Both the position numbers and the translations under genes were made by a program. 64,000 nt of DNA from CAZQGO01 sp964593065 (GTDB lineage: Bacteria > Oederibacteriota > JAAXVQ01), in the NCBI GenBank assembly GCA_964593065.1, contig CAZQGO010000014.1, positions 1-64,000 on the forward strand, read 5' to 3'. Shown one piece after another: positions 49,918-59,795 of the stretch. A model generated the notes under the pieces. That model was not told where the DNA came from, did no database searches, and saw only the letters and a list, made by a program, of their open reading frames with translations. Position 1 is the stretch's first letter. Each line of letters opens with the position of its first letter.

Positions 49918-52674
49918 CTACCGTTTGCGCCGGGATTTCCCTTGGGCTCGCTTTGCCCGGGATTTGGCTGCCGCGCCCTTCCTGACCGGTTGCACCTTGC
50001 CGGCCTTGTCCGCCAGTGCGGCCTGCGCGGCCGCCAAGCGTGCGATCGGCACGCGGTAAGGCGAGCAAGACACGTAGTTCAACCCCAATTGGTGGCAGAA
50101 CACCACCGAGGCCGGATCCCCGCCGTGCTCGCCGCAGATGCCGAGCTTGATGTCCGGCCGCGTGCCGCGGCCTCCGCACACGCCCTGGCGCATCAATTCC
50201 CCCACGCCCACGATGTCCAGGGTCTGGAAAGGATCCTTCTCGAGGATCTTCTTGTCCAGGTATACCTTGGTGAATTTTCCGGCGTCATCGCGGGAAAAAC
50301 CCAGGGTGGTCTGCGTCAAGTCGTTGGTGCCGAAGGAAAAGAATTCCGCCTCCCGGGCGATTTCGTCTGCGGTAATTGCGGCCCGGGGCAGTTCGATCAT
50401 GGTGCCGATCAGGTAGGTGAATTTGATTTTTTTCTCCTGCATGACCTCGTTCAAGACCTTGACGGCCAGATCCTTCTGGTTCTTCAGTTCCCTGGCGTTT
50501 CCCACCAGGGGGATCATGATCTCGGGAATGACCTTGTTGCCGGCGGCATGGCATTCGGCCGCGGCTTCGGCGATGGCCCGGATTTGCATCTCGGTGATTT
50601 CGGGATAGGCAATGCCGAGCCGGCAGCCGCGCAGCCCCAGCATGGGATTCAGTTCGTGCAGATCCTGAACGCGGGCCAGGATGCGCTTTTTCTCCGCCAA
50701 GTCGGGAGACATGGGATTGGAAATCTCGAGCTTGGCGATTTCCACCATCAACTCCTCCCGCTTGGGCAAAAATTCATGCAGGGGCGGATCCAGCAGGCGG
50801 ATGGTCACGGGAAACCCGCGCATGCTGTCGAAGAGCCCCTTGAAGTCCGAGCGCTGCATGGGCAGGAGCCGGTTCAGGGCTTCGCGCCGGCCGCCTTCGT
50901 CCTCCGCCATGATCATGGCCTGCATGTGGGACAAGCGTTCTTCCGCGAAGAACATGTGTTCCGTGCGGCACAGCCCGATGCCCTCGGCGCCGAACTCGCG
51001 GGCCTTCTCGGCGTCGCGGGGAATATCCGCATTGGCCCGCACCTTCAGCCGGCGGTATCCGTCCACCCAGACCATGAAGGCGGCAAAATCGCCGGACAGT
51101 TCGGGATCGATGGTCGGGACCTTGCCTTCCAGCACCCGGCCCGTGCTCCCGTCCAGGGAGATCCAGTCCCCCTCGCGCAGGATTTTTCCGTCCACCTCGA
51201 AGGATTTCCCGTCCTCGTGGATCTTGATGTCCTCGCAACCGGCCACGCAGCACTTGCCCATGCCGCGGGCGACCACTGCGGCGTGGCTGGTCATGCCGCC
51301 CCGGGCGGTCAAAATGCCGCGGGCGACTTCCATGCCGTGGATGTCGTCCGGGGTGGTTTCCTCCCGTACCAGGATCACTTCCTGGTCGCGCTCCTCGGCC
51401 CAGTGCACGGCGTCTTCGGCGGTGAAAACGACGCGGCCGGCCGCTGCGCCGGGCGAGGCCGGCAGGCCCTTGGCCAGCACCTTGACGTCTCCCTTGGGAT
51501 CGAAGACGGGATGGAGCAGCTGGTCCAGCTGGTTCGGCTGCACCCGGCCTACGGCCTCGGCCTTGGTGACCAGGCCCTCTTTGACCATGTCCACGGCGAT
51601 CTTGATGGCCGCCATGGCCGTGCGCTTCCCGGTCCGGGTTTGCAGCATGAACAGCTTGCCCTTCTCAATCGTGAATTCGAAATCCTGCACGTCCCGGTAG
51701 TGCTTCTCGAGCCGCTTGGTGATGGCGTGCAGCTGCCGGTACACGCCCGGCATTTCCTGCTCGAGTTTGGAGATCGGCTGGGGCGTGCGCACGCCGGCCA
51801 CCACGTCCTCGCCCTGGGCGTTGGTCAGATATTCCCCATAAAAGATGTTTTCGCCGGTCGAGGGATTCCGCGTGAAGCCCACCCCCGTGCCGGAGTCATC
51901 GCCCATGTTGCCGAACACCATGGCCTGGATGTTGACGGCGGTGCCCAGATTGTCGGGGATGTCGTTCATCTTGCGGTAGTAGATGGCCCGGTCGTTGTTC
52001 CAGGAGCGGAAGACGGCGTCGCGCGCCATGCTCAACTGGGTCATGGGATCCTGCGGGAAATCGCGGCCCGCGTGCTTGCGGGTCTGTTCCTTGTAGGTCG
52101 TGATCAATTCCTTGAGGTGCGTCGCGTTGAGTTCCGTGTCCAGTTTCACGCCCACATTGGCCTTCTTCGCGCTCAGTGCTTTTTCATAGACTTCTTTTTC
52201 GATTTCCAGCACGACGTTTCCGAACATCTGGATAAAGCGCCGGTAGCTGTCGTAGGCGAAGCGCTCATTGCCGACGCCCGCGGCCAAACCCTGCACCGTC
52301 ACGTCGTTCAAACCCAGGTTGAGGATGGTATCCATCATGCCGGGCATGGAAAATTTCGCACCCGAGCGGACGGACACCAGCAGCGGATTGTTCGGGTCCC
52401 CGAATTTCTTGCCCATGGCCTTTTCCAGCCTGGCCAGGTGGACTTTGATTTCCGCGTCCAGGCCGGCGGGCACCTTGCGGTTGTTCCGGTCGAAGAGGAT
52501 GCAAGCCGCGGTATTGATGGTGAAGCCCGGCGGCACCGGCACGCCCGCATTGGTCATTTCCGCCAAGCCGGCCCCCTTGCCGCCCAGGAGGTCGCGCATG
52601 CCGCCGTTGCCCTCCGCCTTGCCGTTCCCGAAAAAGAAGACGAATTTCTGCTTTGCTTTGGATTGTTTTGCCAT
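49918..52674 (-). CDS. ppdK: Pyruvate, phosphate dikinase
   Basis: A 918-residue enzyme that converts pyruvate, ATP and phosphate to phosphoenolpyruvate, AMP and diphosphate. N-terminal ATP-grasp part: GNGGMRDLLGGKGAGLAEM; central swivel with the phospho-histidine GGMTSHAAVVARGMGK; C-terminal barrel with LGICGEHGGDPAS. The final 30 residues (KGAAAKSRAKRAQGKSRRKR) form a basic extension absent from ordinary family members. Monocistronic. Confidence 0.97.
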   Translation of the reverse strand: MAKQSKAKQKFVFFFGNGKAEGNGGMRDLLGGKGAGLAEMTNAGVPVPPGFTINTAACILFDRNNRKVPAGLDAEIKVHLARLEKAMGKKFGDPNNPLLVSVRSGAKFSMPGMMDTILNLGLNDVTVQGLAAGVGNERFAYDSYRRFIQMFGNVVLEIEKEVYEKALSAKKANVGVKLDTELNATHLKELITTYKEQTRKHAGRDFPQDPMTQLSMARDAVFRSWNNDRAIYYRKMNDIPDNLGTAVNIQAMVFGNMGDDSGTGVGFTRNPSTGENIFYGEYLTNAQGEDVVAGVRTPQPISKLEQEMPGVYRQLHAITKRLEKHYRDVQDFEFTIEKGKLFMLQTRTGKRTAMAAIKIAVDMVKEGLVTKAEAVGRVQPNQLDQLLHPVFDPKGDVKVLAKGLPASPGAAAGRVVFTAEDAVHWAEERDQEVILVREETTPDDIHGMEVARGILTARGGMTSHAAVVARGMGKCCVAGCEDIKIHEDGKSFEVDGKILREGDWISLDGSTGRVLEGKVPTIDPELSGDFAAFMVWVDGYRRLKVRANADIPRDAEKAREFGAEGIGLCRTEHMFFAEERLSHMQAMIMAEDEGGRREALNRLLPMQRSDFKGLFDSMRGFPVTIRLLDPPLHEFLPKREELMVEIAKLEISNPMSPDLAEKKRILARVQDLHELNPMLGLRGCRLGIAYPEITEMQIRAIAEAAAECHAAGNKVIPEIMIPLVGNARELKNQKDLAVKVLNEVMQEKKIKFTYLIGTMIELPRAAITADEIAREAEFFSFGTNDLTQTTLGFSRDDAGKFTKVYLDKKILEKDPFQTLDIVGVGELMRQGVCGGRGTRPDIKLGICGEHGGDPASVVFCHQLGLNYVSCSPYRVPIARLAAAQAALADKAGKVQPVRKGAAAKSRAKRAQGKSRRKR

Positions 52675-52926
52675 GCCGCTTTAAACCCCTTCCTAAAAAA
52701 ATATTTTCGCTGCTGTTCCGTGCGGACCGTGCGCTCCTTATGGCTCAACTGGAATGCGCTGGATAAGGACCAGGAGGATAAACCGGACTTTTTTGCATCG
52801 GCAAAGACCGAAAAGTCGTGAAATAGTAGCACACTCTTTTCAGGCTTCGCAACTAAATTTTAAGGATATTTGCCCGCTCGAGCCGGAACGGCCGGCGCCG
52901 CAAAAAGAGCGTATTTCCAGGGACAT

Positions 52927-53958
52927 TCAGGGTCTCGCCGCCTGTTGTTCCGGGGGGCCTTCGTGAGCTTCGCGGCGGACCAACAGGCCCCAGCGGGCGG
53001 GAAATCCGCGCACGTCCACGTGCAGGAAAGGCCCGTGTTGCGCGTTTTTGCGGTAGAGGCTTAACCCCCCGACCAGTCGCGTTTCCTGCGGGTCGCGGTC
53101 CAAGGCCTCGCTGATTTCGTACACCACCTCGAGATCCCTGAAATCCACCGCCCCGTCCCGGTTCAGGTCGTCCTGCCGCCCGTCCCCGTCTTCATCGATG
53201 AACAGATCGGCCGCGCGTCCCCACTGGTGGGCGCTGAACGTGCTGTTCCCCAGGCGACGATTGTAGGCGGGCGTGCGGAAGCCGCTCAGGATGGTGAAGG
53301 TCCGGCAGGCGTAACCCCGGCGGTTTACCTCGGCCAGCAGCTTTTCCAATTTCCGGAGCAACGCGTGGTCCAAGACGAGGTACTTGGGAAAAGCCCCGGG
53401 CTGTTTGCACAGGAACTGCTTGAGCTGGAAATGCGGGCTGACCCAGGTTTCCAGGTTCTGGGCGGTCGCCCGGATGAATCCCCGGGGCGGCGCGTACACT
53501 GCGCTGTGCACGCCGGCGCGGCGCGGATACCGGCCGACCCGGCGGCCGGAGGGATCCCGCAGATCGGAAGCGGGCACCAGGACAAAGCAATTCAGCCGCA
53601 CCTCCGGCCCGCCGCGCCGCGGCCGCAGGTTCGCCTGGTACAGCCCCGGCGCGGCGGGGGGCAGCCACCGCCATTTCCCCGGACCCAAGCCGCGCACGCG
53701 GCCCGCGCCGGCCCGGAAGCCGTACCTCCGGCCCGGGCGGGCACGAAGGATTTCCACCGTCAGCTCCTCGCCCGGGAGCAGGCAATAGCTCTGCACGGTA
53801 TAATCGCTGCGTTCCTGGTTGACGCCGACCACGGTGTCGCACCGTCCCGGATCAAACTCGGCTGGCGGCCCGGCCGGCGCCGTGCGGCAGAACCCCGCCA
53901 CAGCCGCCAGGATGAGGAGGCCCCCTCCCAAACGATATTTTCTTCGCGTCCCGAACAT
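52927..53958 (-). CDS. M15-type (D-Ala-D-Ala) peptidase with Asp-rich EF-hand-like insert
   Basis: A 343-residue exported protein starts MFGTRRKYRLGG after GGAGG, with a signal segment. The catalytic part is LSGFRTPAYNRRLGNSTFSAHQWGRAADLFID (zinc ligands His and Asp) and a closing HVDV motif, matching M15A/DUF882-like peptidases. Between them lies DEDGDGRQDDLNRDGAVDFRD, which has two calcium-loop-like DxDxDG patterns. It may trim peptidoglycan peptides in the periplasm. It begins 44 bases after the L,D-transpeptidase stop. Confidence 0.8.
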   Translation of the reverse strand: MFGTRRKYRLGGGLLILAAVAGFCRTAPAGPPAEFDPGRCDTVVGVNQERSDYTVQSYCLLPGEELTVEILRARPGRRYGFRAGAGRVRGLGPGKWRWLPPAAPGLYQANLRPRRGGPEVRLNCFVLVPASDLRDPSGRRVGRYPRRAGVHSAVYAPPRGFIRATAQNLETWVSPHFQLKQFLCKQPGAFPKYLVLDHALLRKLEKLLAEVNRRGYACRTFTILSGFRTPAYNRRLGNSTFSAHQWGRAADLFIDEDGDGRQDDLNRDGAVDFRDLEVVYEISEALDRDPQETRLVGGLSLYRKNAQHGPFLHVDVRGFPARWGLLVRREAHEGPPEQQAARP

Positions 53959-54002
53959 GCGTTTTTCCTCCCCCGGGTCTTGAACCGAAACCATTCGCGC
54001 CC

Positions 54003-55781
54003 TCACGGCCACGCCGGGGTCTCTTCGAGTACCCGGCTCAAGCGCGCGTCGCGTCCATACAGGTCCCGGCGAAACTGCACGGTTCCGTCCGGATCCACCC
54101 AGGCCGTGAAATAAAGAATATAGATCGGCACGGGATGGCGCAGCCGGACCTTGAACTCCTGCTGGGTCTCCAGAATCCCGCGCACGCGGGCCTCGGACCA
54201 TGGCGCCGTTCCCTCGCCCGCCAGAATCTTGAGCGCCAGTTCCAGGGGCTTCTCAATCCGGATGCAGCCGGAACTGAAATCGCGCACCTCCTGATCGAAC
54301 AGCCCCCGGCTGGGCGTGTCGTGCAGGTAGACGTTGAAGGGATTGGGAAACATGAATTTGATTCCGCCCAGCGGATTGTTCGGCCCGGGTGCCTGGCGAA
54401 AACGGTAACGCTGGTAAAACGCCTCGGGCGGCACGCGGGACCAATCCACGCCGCTCGGGTCAACCGGCTCAGCCTGATCCGCCCAGCCCTGCAGGACGGT
54501 GATGCCGAATTTTTGCAGATAGGCCGGATCCCGGCAGATCAGGGGCAGCTTGTCCCGGATTAAAATATCCGGGGGAATTTCCCAAACCGGGTTGAATACC
54601 AGGGAAACCATCCGGTTTCCGAAAACGGGCGTCTGCCGGTACTGCTGGCCCACGACCACGCGCATGGTCAGCGAAGTCTTCCCGTGCTCCGACCATTCCA
54701 ACTTGAAATCGGGCACGTTCACCCAAATATAACGCTCTCCCAACTCCCGCGGCAGCCAGCGGTAGCGCTCCAGGTTCAATTCCAGCCTGCGGATCACCTG
54801 CGCCAGAGGCTCGTTTAACCTCCGCCACGTTTCCTCGTCCGGCGCGCCGGTGGCCGGCAGGCCGTGCCGGGCCTGAAAATGCTTGACCGCGGCTTCCACG
54901 CCCAGATCGAAGAGGCGTTCGTCCGGCGCCGGCGCCGGCGATAAATCCCCCAGCAGGCGCAGTTTGTTCCTCAGGGCCAGAACGCGCCAGTCAATCGTTC
55001 CCATTTCCATGGCGGGATGTTCCGGGATGGCCGCCCAGGCTTCCTGGCTCGCGAGCTCACGGTATTTCTTCAAGGCCAGTCGCAGGCGGCGGTAGCGGTT
55101 CAGCGTCGGAAAGAGGGACTGGATGCTGGCACCCACCCGCTGGCTCGCCAGGGCGCGTTCCAGACGCGACTCGAGGTCCGGCGGTTTCGCATTCTCGCCC
55201 GGCCCGGCGATGTATTCCGGTTCCGCCGCCCGGCCGCGAAGCGCGTGCGTGGCAAAAGAAAAATACGCGTCCGTCAGCAGCAGTTCCAGAGAAGCCAGCT
55301 GCACGGCCCGGCCCGGCTCCTGTTCCGAAGAGGTCTCCGGGGCGCCGGTCTTGCCCAAAAGCTTGATGATCTTCTCCGCGTGGTAATCCTCGGGCCTGAG
55401 GCCATCGCGGTCTGCGGCCTGAACGGCGTGCAGCAAATTATAGGCCTGCACCTGCGGACCGGCGTCGTCGCTCCAGGCCGGACGGAAGTCTCGGGCCCGG
55501 TAAAAAGCCTGCAGGGACAGGCCGGACGCCAAACGCTCGCCCTCGATGTACAGCTCGGGCGTAAAAAACCTGGCCTGCAGGCGCCGCTCCAGCTGGGTCT
55601 GCACTTGCCGGGACAGGGATTCGGCCTCGGCGTCGGGTTCGGCCGCGCCGCCAAGCCACGGGGCCAGGGGTCCGGCCAGCCAGCCGGCGGCGAGCAGTAT
55701 CCCCGCGGCGGCCACGATCATCCCGCGCCGGCCTGCCGGCCCGCCGCCTGTCCCACCGCTCTCCCCGCGCCGCCCGGTCAT
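54003..55781 (-). CDS. L,D-transpeptidase, YcbB/LdtD type
   Basis: A 592-residue exported enzyme. After a helix (MIVAAAGILLAAGWLAGPL) comes a scaffold domain, a peptidoglycan-binding segment (LGVEAAVKHFQARHGLPATG), and the YkuD catalytic domain with the active-site HDTPSRGLFDQEVRDFSSGC (His and nucleophile Cys) followed by IRIEKP. It makes 3-3 crosslinks or attaches lipoproteins. The start is uncertain: ATG at 55781 has a poor ribosome-binding site, and MIVAAAG is an alternative. It follows glyS by 13 bases. Confidence 0.9.
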   Translation of the reverse strand: MTGRRGESGGTGGGPAGRRGMIVAAAGILLAAGWLAGPLAPWLGGAAEPDAEAESLSRQVQTQLERRLQARFFTPELYIEGERLASGLSLQAFYRARDFRPAWSDDAGPQVQAYNLLHAVQAADRDGLRPEDYHAEKIIKLLGKTGAPETSSEQEPGRAVQLASLELLLTDAYFSFATHALRGRAAEPEYIAGPGENAKPPDLESRLERALASQRVGASIQSLFPTLNRYRRLRLALKKYRELASQEAWAAIPEHPAMEMGTIDWRVLALRNKLRLLGDLSPAPAPDERLFDLGVEAAVKHFQARHGLPATGAPDEETWRRLNEPLAQVIRRLELNLERYRWLPRELGERYIWVNVPDFKLEWSEHGKTSLTMRVVVGQQYRQTPVFGNRMVSLVFNPVWEIPPDILIRDKLPLICRDPAYLQKFGITVLQGWADQAEPVDPSGVDWSRVPPEAFYQRYRFRQAPGPNNPLGGIKFMFPNPFNVYLHDTPSRGLFDQEVRDFSSGCIRIEKPLELALKILAGEGTAPWSEARVRGILETQQEFKVRLRHPVPIYILYFTAWVDPDGTVQFRRDLYGRDARLSRVLEETPAWP

Positions 55782-55794
55782 ACCGCCCGGCGGC

Positions 55795-57888
55795 TTACGC
55801 CGCGTTGACCAGGCGGGAGAAATCCGCCAGCGACCAGATGAGCCGGGCCAGCCGGCCCAGGAGATTCAGGCGGTTGGTCCGCAGGGCTTCGTCGGGATCC
55901 ATGACCAGCACATCGTCGAAAAAACGGTTGATGACCGGAACCAGCCCGGCCAAGCGGTCGAACATCCCCGTAAAATCACCGCCGGCTGCCAGGTCGCGCA
56001 CTTCCGGCTCCAACCGCAGGAGGGCCTGGTACAGTTCCTGCTCCGTGCCGGCGGCCAGCAGCTCGGTTGCAACCGGGGCGTCCGGGGTCTCGGGCGGCAA
56101 ATCCCGCGGCAGCGCCTTGGGCAAAATATTGACCACGCGGGAAAACGCGGTGATCCGGTCAAGAAATTCCGGCTGAACCCGCAGTCGGGTCAGGGTTTCC
56201 GCCTTCCGGCGCAAAGCCGTCAGATCGTCCACGTACACGGCCAGCAGCGCCTGAATGAGATCCGGCGGAAAATTGCGGTTGGCCAGTTCGGATTCCATGC
56301 GGCCCAATATGAATTTTTTCAGCTCCGAAACGATCCCGGCGCCGCGGTCCTTGAACGCCTCGTATCCCGATACCGCCTGTTCCAGGGCGGCGGTCAGGGA
56401 CAGCCGGTATCCGCCCTCCAACAGAATCGCCACCACGCCCTGGGCGGCCCGCCTGAGCGCATACGGATCCTTCGCACCGGTCGGCAGCAGGCCCGCGCCC
56501 CAGCAGCCGGCCAAGTGGTCGAGTTTGTCGGCTAAAGCCAGCATCCGGCCCGCCGGCGAGGCCGGCAGGGCATCGCCCACGCCCCGGGGCTGGTATTGTT
56601 CCCGCAGGGCCCGGGCCACCGGTTCCGGCCGGCCCTGCGCCAGGGCATAAAAGCATCCCATGACTCCCTGCAGGGAGGTATATTCCTTCTCCTGCACCAT
56701 GTGGCTGACGAGGTCCGCCTTGGCCAGGTGTGCCGCCTCTTGCACGTTCTGCTCCCAGCCGGGTTCCAAGCGGCCGCTCAGCCAGGCCGCCAGCCGCTCC
56801 AGGCGCAGGGTTTTATCATACAAAGAACCCAAGCCTTTGATCCAGAGCACGCGCCGCAGTTCCGGCACCCGGTCGGCCAGAGGCGTTTTCAAGTCTTCCT
56901 GGTAAAAAAATTCCGCATCCTGCAGGCGCGCCGCCAGCACCTGTTCGCACCCCGGCCGGATGCTCTCGGGCCGCGCCAGGGGATTGTCGAAGACCGCAAA
57001 AAAAACGGGCAGGAGTCCGCCCCCGGAGTCCTCGGCCGCGAAAAACCGCTGGTGCTCCCGCATGGCGGTGGTGATGATTTCCCTGGGCATGGCCAGGAAG
57101 GAAGGCGACATCCGCCCGGCGAGCACCGCAGGATATTCCGTCATCATGGCGACGACATCCAGCAGTTCCTCGTCCGGAACCAGGTGCCCGCCGTTCCGGA
57201 CGGCCTCCCCGGTCAGATCTTCCAGAAGCTGTTTGCGGCGCGCGGAGGAGGACAAGATCACGCGTCCGCGGGACAGCACGCGGGGATAGTCATGCGCCCC
57301 CCGGAGAGCCTGCCGCCGCACGGGCAGCATGGGATGCAGCGCCACGTCCCGGCCGGTTGCAACGTCCGCGTAGGTGAAGGGGATCAGCTCTTCGCCGTAG
57401 AGCGCCACCAAGCCGCGGATGGGCCGGGCAAAACGCGCGCCGCTTGCTTCCCAGCGCATGGTTTTCGGAAAGGAGATTTTCCGGATAAGCGCCGGGAGAA
57501 CCTCGGCCAGAATTTCCGCCGCCGGCCGCCCCGGGTTCTCGATCCGGGCCCAGAGGCGGTCGTCTTGCCAGGCGAGGGCTTCCCGGCCCAGTCCCAGCTT
57601 GCGGAGAAAGCCTTCGCCGGCGGCCGTGAGCGCACCGTCCGGGCCCAAGGCCGCCTCCCGCCGGGGGCCGAACACGTCCCGCGTTTCATCCGGCTGCCGC
57701 TCGGCCAGTCCCGTGATGGTGAGCGCCAACCTGCGGGGCGTGGCCTGGACGTCCAGGCCGGCATACGCCAGGCGCCGCTGGGCGAGTTCCGCGGCGGCCG
57801 CCTCGGCCAGTTGGCGCACCGCCGGCGCAATATAGGTGCCCGGCAGTTCCTCGCACAGGATTTCGAACAGGACGTCGCGTTTTTTCAT
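55795..57888 (-). CDS. glyS: Glycyl-tRNA synthetase beta subunit
   Basis: A 697-residue beta subunit of heterotetrameric GlyRS. It reads MKKRDVLFEILCEELPGTYI, then ADKLDHLAGCWGAG and DPYALRRAAQG, with the anticodon-binding part at the C-terminus (FFDDVLVMDPDEALRTNRL). It begins two bases past the glyQ stop after AAGGA, so the two subunits are coupled. Confidence 0.97.
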   Translation of the reverse strand: MKKRDVLFEILCEELPGTYIAPAVRQLAEAAAAELAQRRLAYAGLDVQATPRRLALTITGLAERQPDETRDVFGPRREAALGPDGALTAAGEGFLRKLGLGREALAWQDDRLWARIENPGRPAAEILAEVLPALIRKISFPKTMRWEASGARFARPIRGLVALYGEELIPFTYADVATGRDVALHPMLPVRRQALRGAHDYPRVLSRGRVILSSSARRKQLLEDLTGEAVRNGGHLVPDEELLDVVAMMTEYPAVLAGRMSPSFLAMPREIITTAMREHQRFFAAEDSGGGLLPVFFAVFDNPLARPESIRPGCEQVLAARLQDAEFFYQEDLKTPLADRVPELRRVLWIKGLGSLYDKTLRLERLAAWLSGRLEPGWEQNVQEAAHLAKADLVSHMVQEKEYTSLQGVMGCFYALAQGRPEPVARALREQYQPRGVGDALPASPAGRMLALADKLDHLAGCWGAGLLPTGAKDPYALRRAAQGVVAILLEGGYRLSLTAALEQAVSGYEAFKDRGAGIVSELKKFILGRMESELANRNFPPDLIQALLAVYVDDLTALRRKAETLTRLRVQPEFLDRITAFSRVVNILPKALPRDLPPETPDAPVATELLAAGTEQELYQALLRLEPEVRDLAAGGDFTGMFDRLAGLVPVINRFFDDVLVMDPDEALRTNRLNLLGRLARLIWSLADFSRLVNAA

Positions 57889-57889
57889 A

Positions 57890-58897
57890 CTAGGTGTTCC
57901 TTCGGCTTTTTTCCGCCCCCCGCGCGCGCGGGCGTGGCCGTCGCGTACGGGCTGCGGCCCGCGTTCCCGGGGATACCCGGCGCCGGGCGGCCGGGCGGCC
58001 GGCCGCCGCGGGTTCCAGCGGCCGCCAGGCCTGCTGATGCAAGGGGAACCCAAGCTCCTCGCGGTGCTTGAGATAGGCCTGGGCGCAGGCTTTGGCCAGA
58101 TTGCGCAGCCGCGTAATGTAACCGACGCGCTCGGTCACGGAAATGGAACCCCGCGCTTCGAGCAGGTTGAAGAGATGTGAGGAGCGCACCAGGTGATCGT
58201 AAGCCGGCAGCACCAGCCCGACTTCAAGCAGGCGCTGGGTCTCCTGCTCGTAAACACCGAAGAGCTCGAACAGGGCGTCCGCGTTGGAAGCCGCGAAGTT
58301 GTACTGCGACCATTGCACCTCGTTGTCCCGGAACAAGGCCCCGTATCGGACGCCCGCGCCCCACTCGAGGTCGAAAATGGAATCCACCCGCTGGAGAAAC
58401 ATGGCGATCCGTTCCAGGCCGTAGGTGATTTCCACGCTGACCGGATTGAGCTCCACGCCGCCCATTTGCTGGAAATAGGTGAACTGGGTGATTTCCAGGC
58501 CGTCCAGCCATACCTGCCAGCCCAGCCCGGCCGCACCCAGGGTCGGCGATTCCCAGTCATCCTCCGTGAAGCGTACGTCGTGCTCGCTGACCTTCAGGCC
58601 GATCTCCGCAAGACTCCGACGGTAGCGGTCCTGGATGTCCGCGGGCGCGGGCTTCAGGATCACCTGGAACTGATAGTATTGCTGGACGCGGTTGGGATTC
58701 TCGCCGTAGCGCCCGTCCTTGGGGCGGCGGCAGGGTTCGACGTTGGCCGAGGCCCAGGGCTCGGGCCCCAAGACGCGCAGAAACGAGGCGGGGTTGAACG
58801 TGGACGCGCCTTTCTCCAGATCGTAGGGCTGCAGCACCAAGCAGCCCTGCCGGGACCAGAAGGCCTGCAGCCTGTGGATGATCTCCTGCAGCGTCAT
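57890..58897 (-). CDS. glyQ: Glycyl-tRNA synthetase alpha subunit
   Basis: A 335-residue alpha subunit that activates glycine with ATP. EIIHRLQAFWSRQGCLVLQP, ASANVEPCRRPKDGRYG and SHLFNLLEARGSISV are class II GlyQ signatures. The last about 45 residues (RRRVSPGTRAAARTRRPRP to KSRRNT) are an Arg-rich tail; the usual family ends near residue 290. The start overlaps the recO stop by four bases. Confidence 0.95.
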   Translation of the reverse strand: MTLQEIIHRLQAFWSRQGCLVLQPYDLEKGASTFNPASFLRVLGPEPWASANVEPCRRPKDGRYGENPNRVQQYYQFQVILKPAPADIQDRYRRSLAEIGLKVSEHDVRFTEDDWESPTLGAAGLGWQVWLDGLEITQFTYFQQMGGVELNPVSVEITYGLERIAMFLQRVDSIFDLEWGAGVRYGALFRDNEVQWSQYNFAASNADALFELFGVYEQETQRLLEVGLVLPAYDHLVRSSHLFNLLEARGSISVTERVGYITRLRNLAKACAQAYLKHREELGFPLHQQAWRPLEPAAAGRPAARRRVSPGTRAAARTRRPRPRARGAEKSRRNT

Positions 58898-59694
58898 GAC
58901 CCGCTCCTTGCTCCGGGCACGGGGATTCGCACCCGCTCGCGACGGCCGGGCGCGAGGCCGGCCACGGCCTGCCGGAACCCGTCGCTTTTCAATTTTCTTC
59001 CCAACTGGTACTGCAGGGCCGCATTCAGCACGTTTTCCACCTCCTGCTCCAAGGAAGGCGAGAGGCGCAACCGGCTTACCCAAGCCGGGCCGTTGTTGAG
59101 CAAGCCTTCCAGAATCCGCCGCCCGGCCGGGGTGAGCCCAAGGCCACCGCTCGGCCGGCAGCCGCGGCAGAGAAGGCCGCCGTTTTCCACGTGATAGGCT
59201 TGGCGGGCCGTGGTCGAACCGCAGCGCTGGCAGGCTTCCAGCCCGGGCCGGTACCCCAAGTGGTCGAGCAAAGTCATTTCGAACCAGCTGCCCGCGGCCG
59301 CCGGCGCGACGCCGGCTTCCAACAGGCTCAAAGCCTCCTGCGCCAAATCGAAAACCTCGGGCAGGGGCTGACGGTCGGCGGTGAAATGCAGCAACAGTTC
59401 GGCCAGCCGCGCGGCCCGGCCGAAGGCGGGCAGGTCCGCCTTGAGCCGCGGAAAGGACGCCAGCAGCTGGACCTGGGTAACCCGGCAGAGATCCCGGTGT
59501 TCCTGGCCGTGCCACTGCACCTCGGCCAAGGAGAGCAGTCCCAAGCCTCCCCCCAAACGGCTGCCCAGCCGGCGGACGCCCCGGGCCAGGGCGCGCACTT
59601 TGCCGTACTCCCGGGTGAACAAGACTAGGACGCGGTCGGCTTCCGAAAAATCATAACTGCGCAACACCAGGGATGGCGAACGAAAGGAAGGCAT
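58894..59694 (-). CDS. recO: DNA repair protein RecO
   Basis: A 266-residue protein of the RecF pathway that helps load RecA on gaps. The N-terminal OB fold opens with RSPSLVLRSYDFSEADRVL, and the zinc site is CQRCGST with CRGCRPSGG. It heads the transcript recO-glyQ-glyS-ldt-M15. Confidence 0.95.
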   Translation of the reverse strand: MPSFRSPSLVLRSYDFSEADRVLVLFTREYGKVRALARGVRRLGSRLGGGLGLLSLAEVQWHGQEHRDLCRVTQVQLLASFPRLKADLPAFGRAARLAELLLHFTADRQPLPEVFDLAQEALSLLEAGVAPAAAGSWFEMTLLDHLGYRPGLEACQRCGSTTARQAYHVENGGLLCRGCRPSGGLGLTPAGRRILEGLLNNGPAWVSRLRLSPSLEQEVENVLNAALQYQLGRKLKSDGFRQAVAGLAPGRRERVRIPVPGARSGS

Positions 59695-59712
59695 GTTACG
59701 CCTCGGGCCAGG

Positions 59713-59762
59713 GAAAAAGAAGAACCACGCCCCCGGTCCGACTGCGGGAGGCGTGGTTCAGT
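59713..59762 (-). terminator. Terminator of Yip1-like gene
   Basis: On the minus strand GAACCACGCC and GGCGTGGTTC form a stem with a large loop and are followed by TTCTTTTT. It lies 34 bases past the Yip1-like gene and before recO. Confidence 0.75.
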
Positions 59763-59795
59763 TTCTTCACCGGTCGTAGTGGTGCCCGGCGTCGG

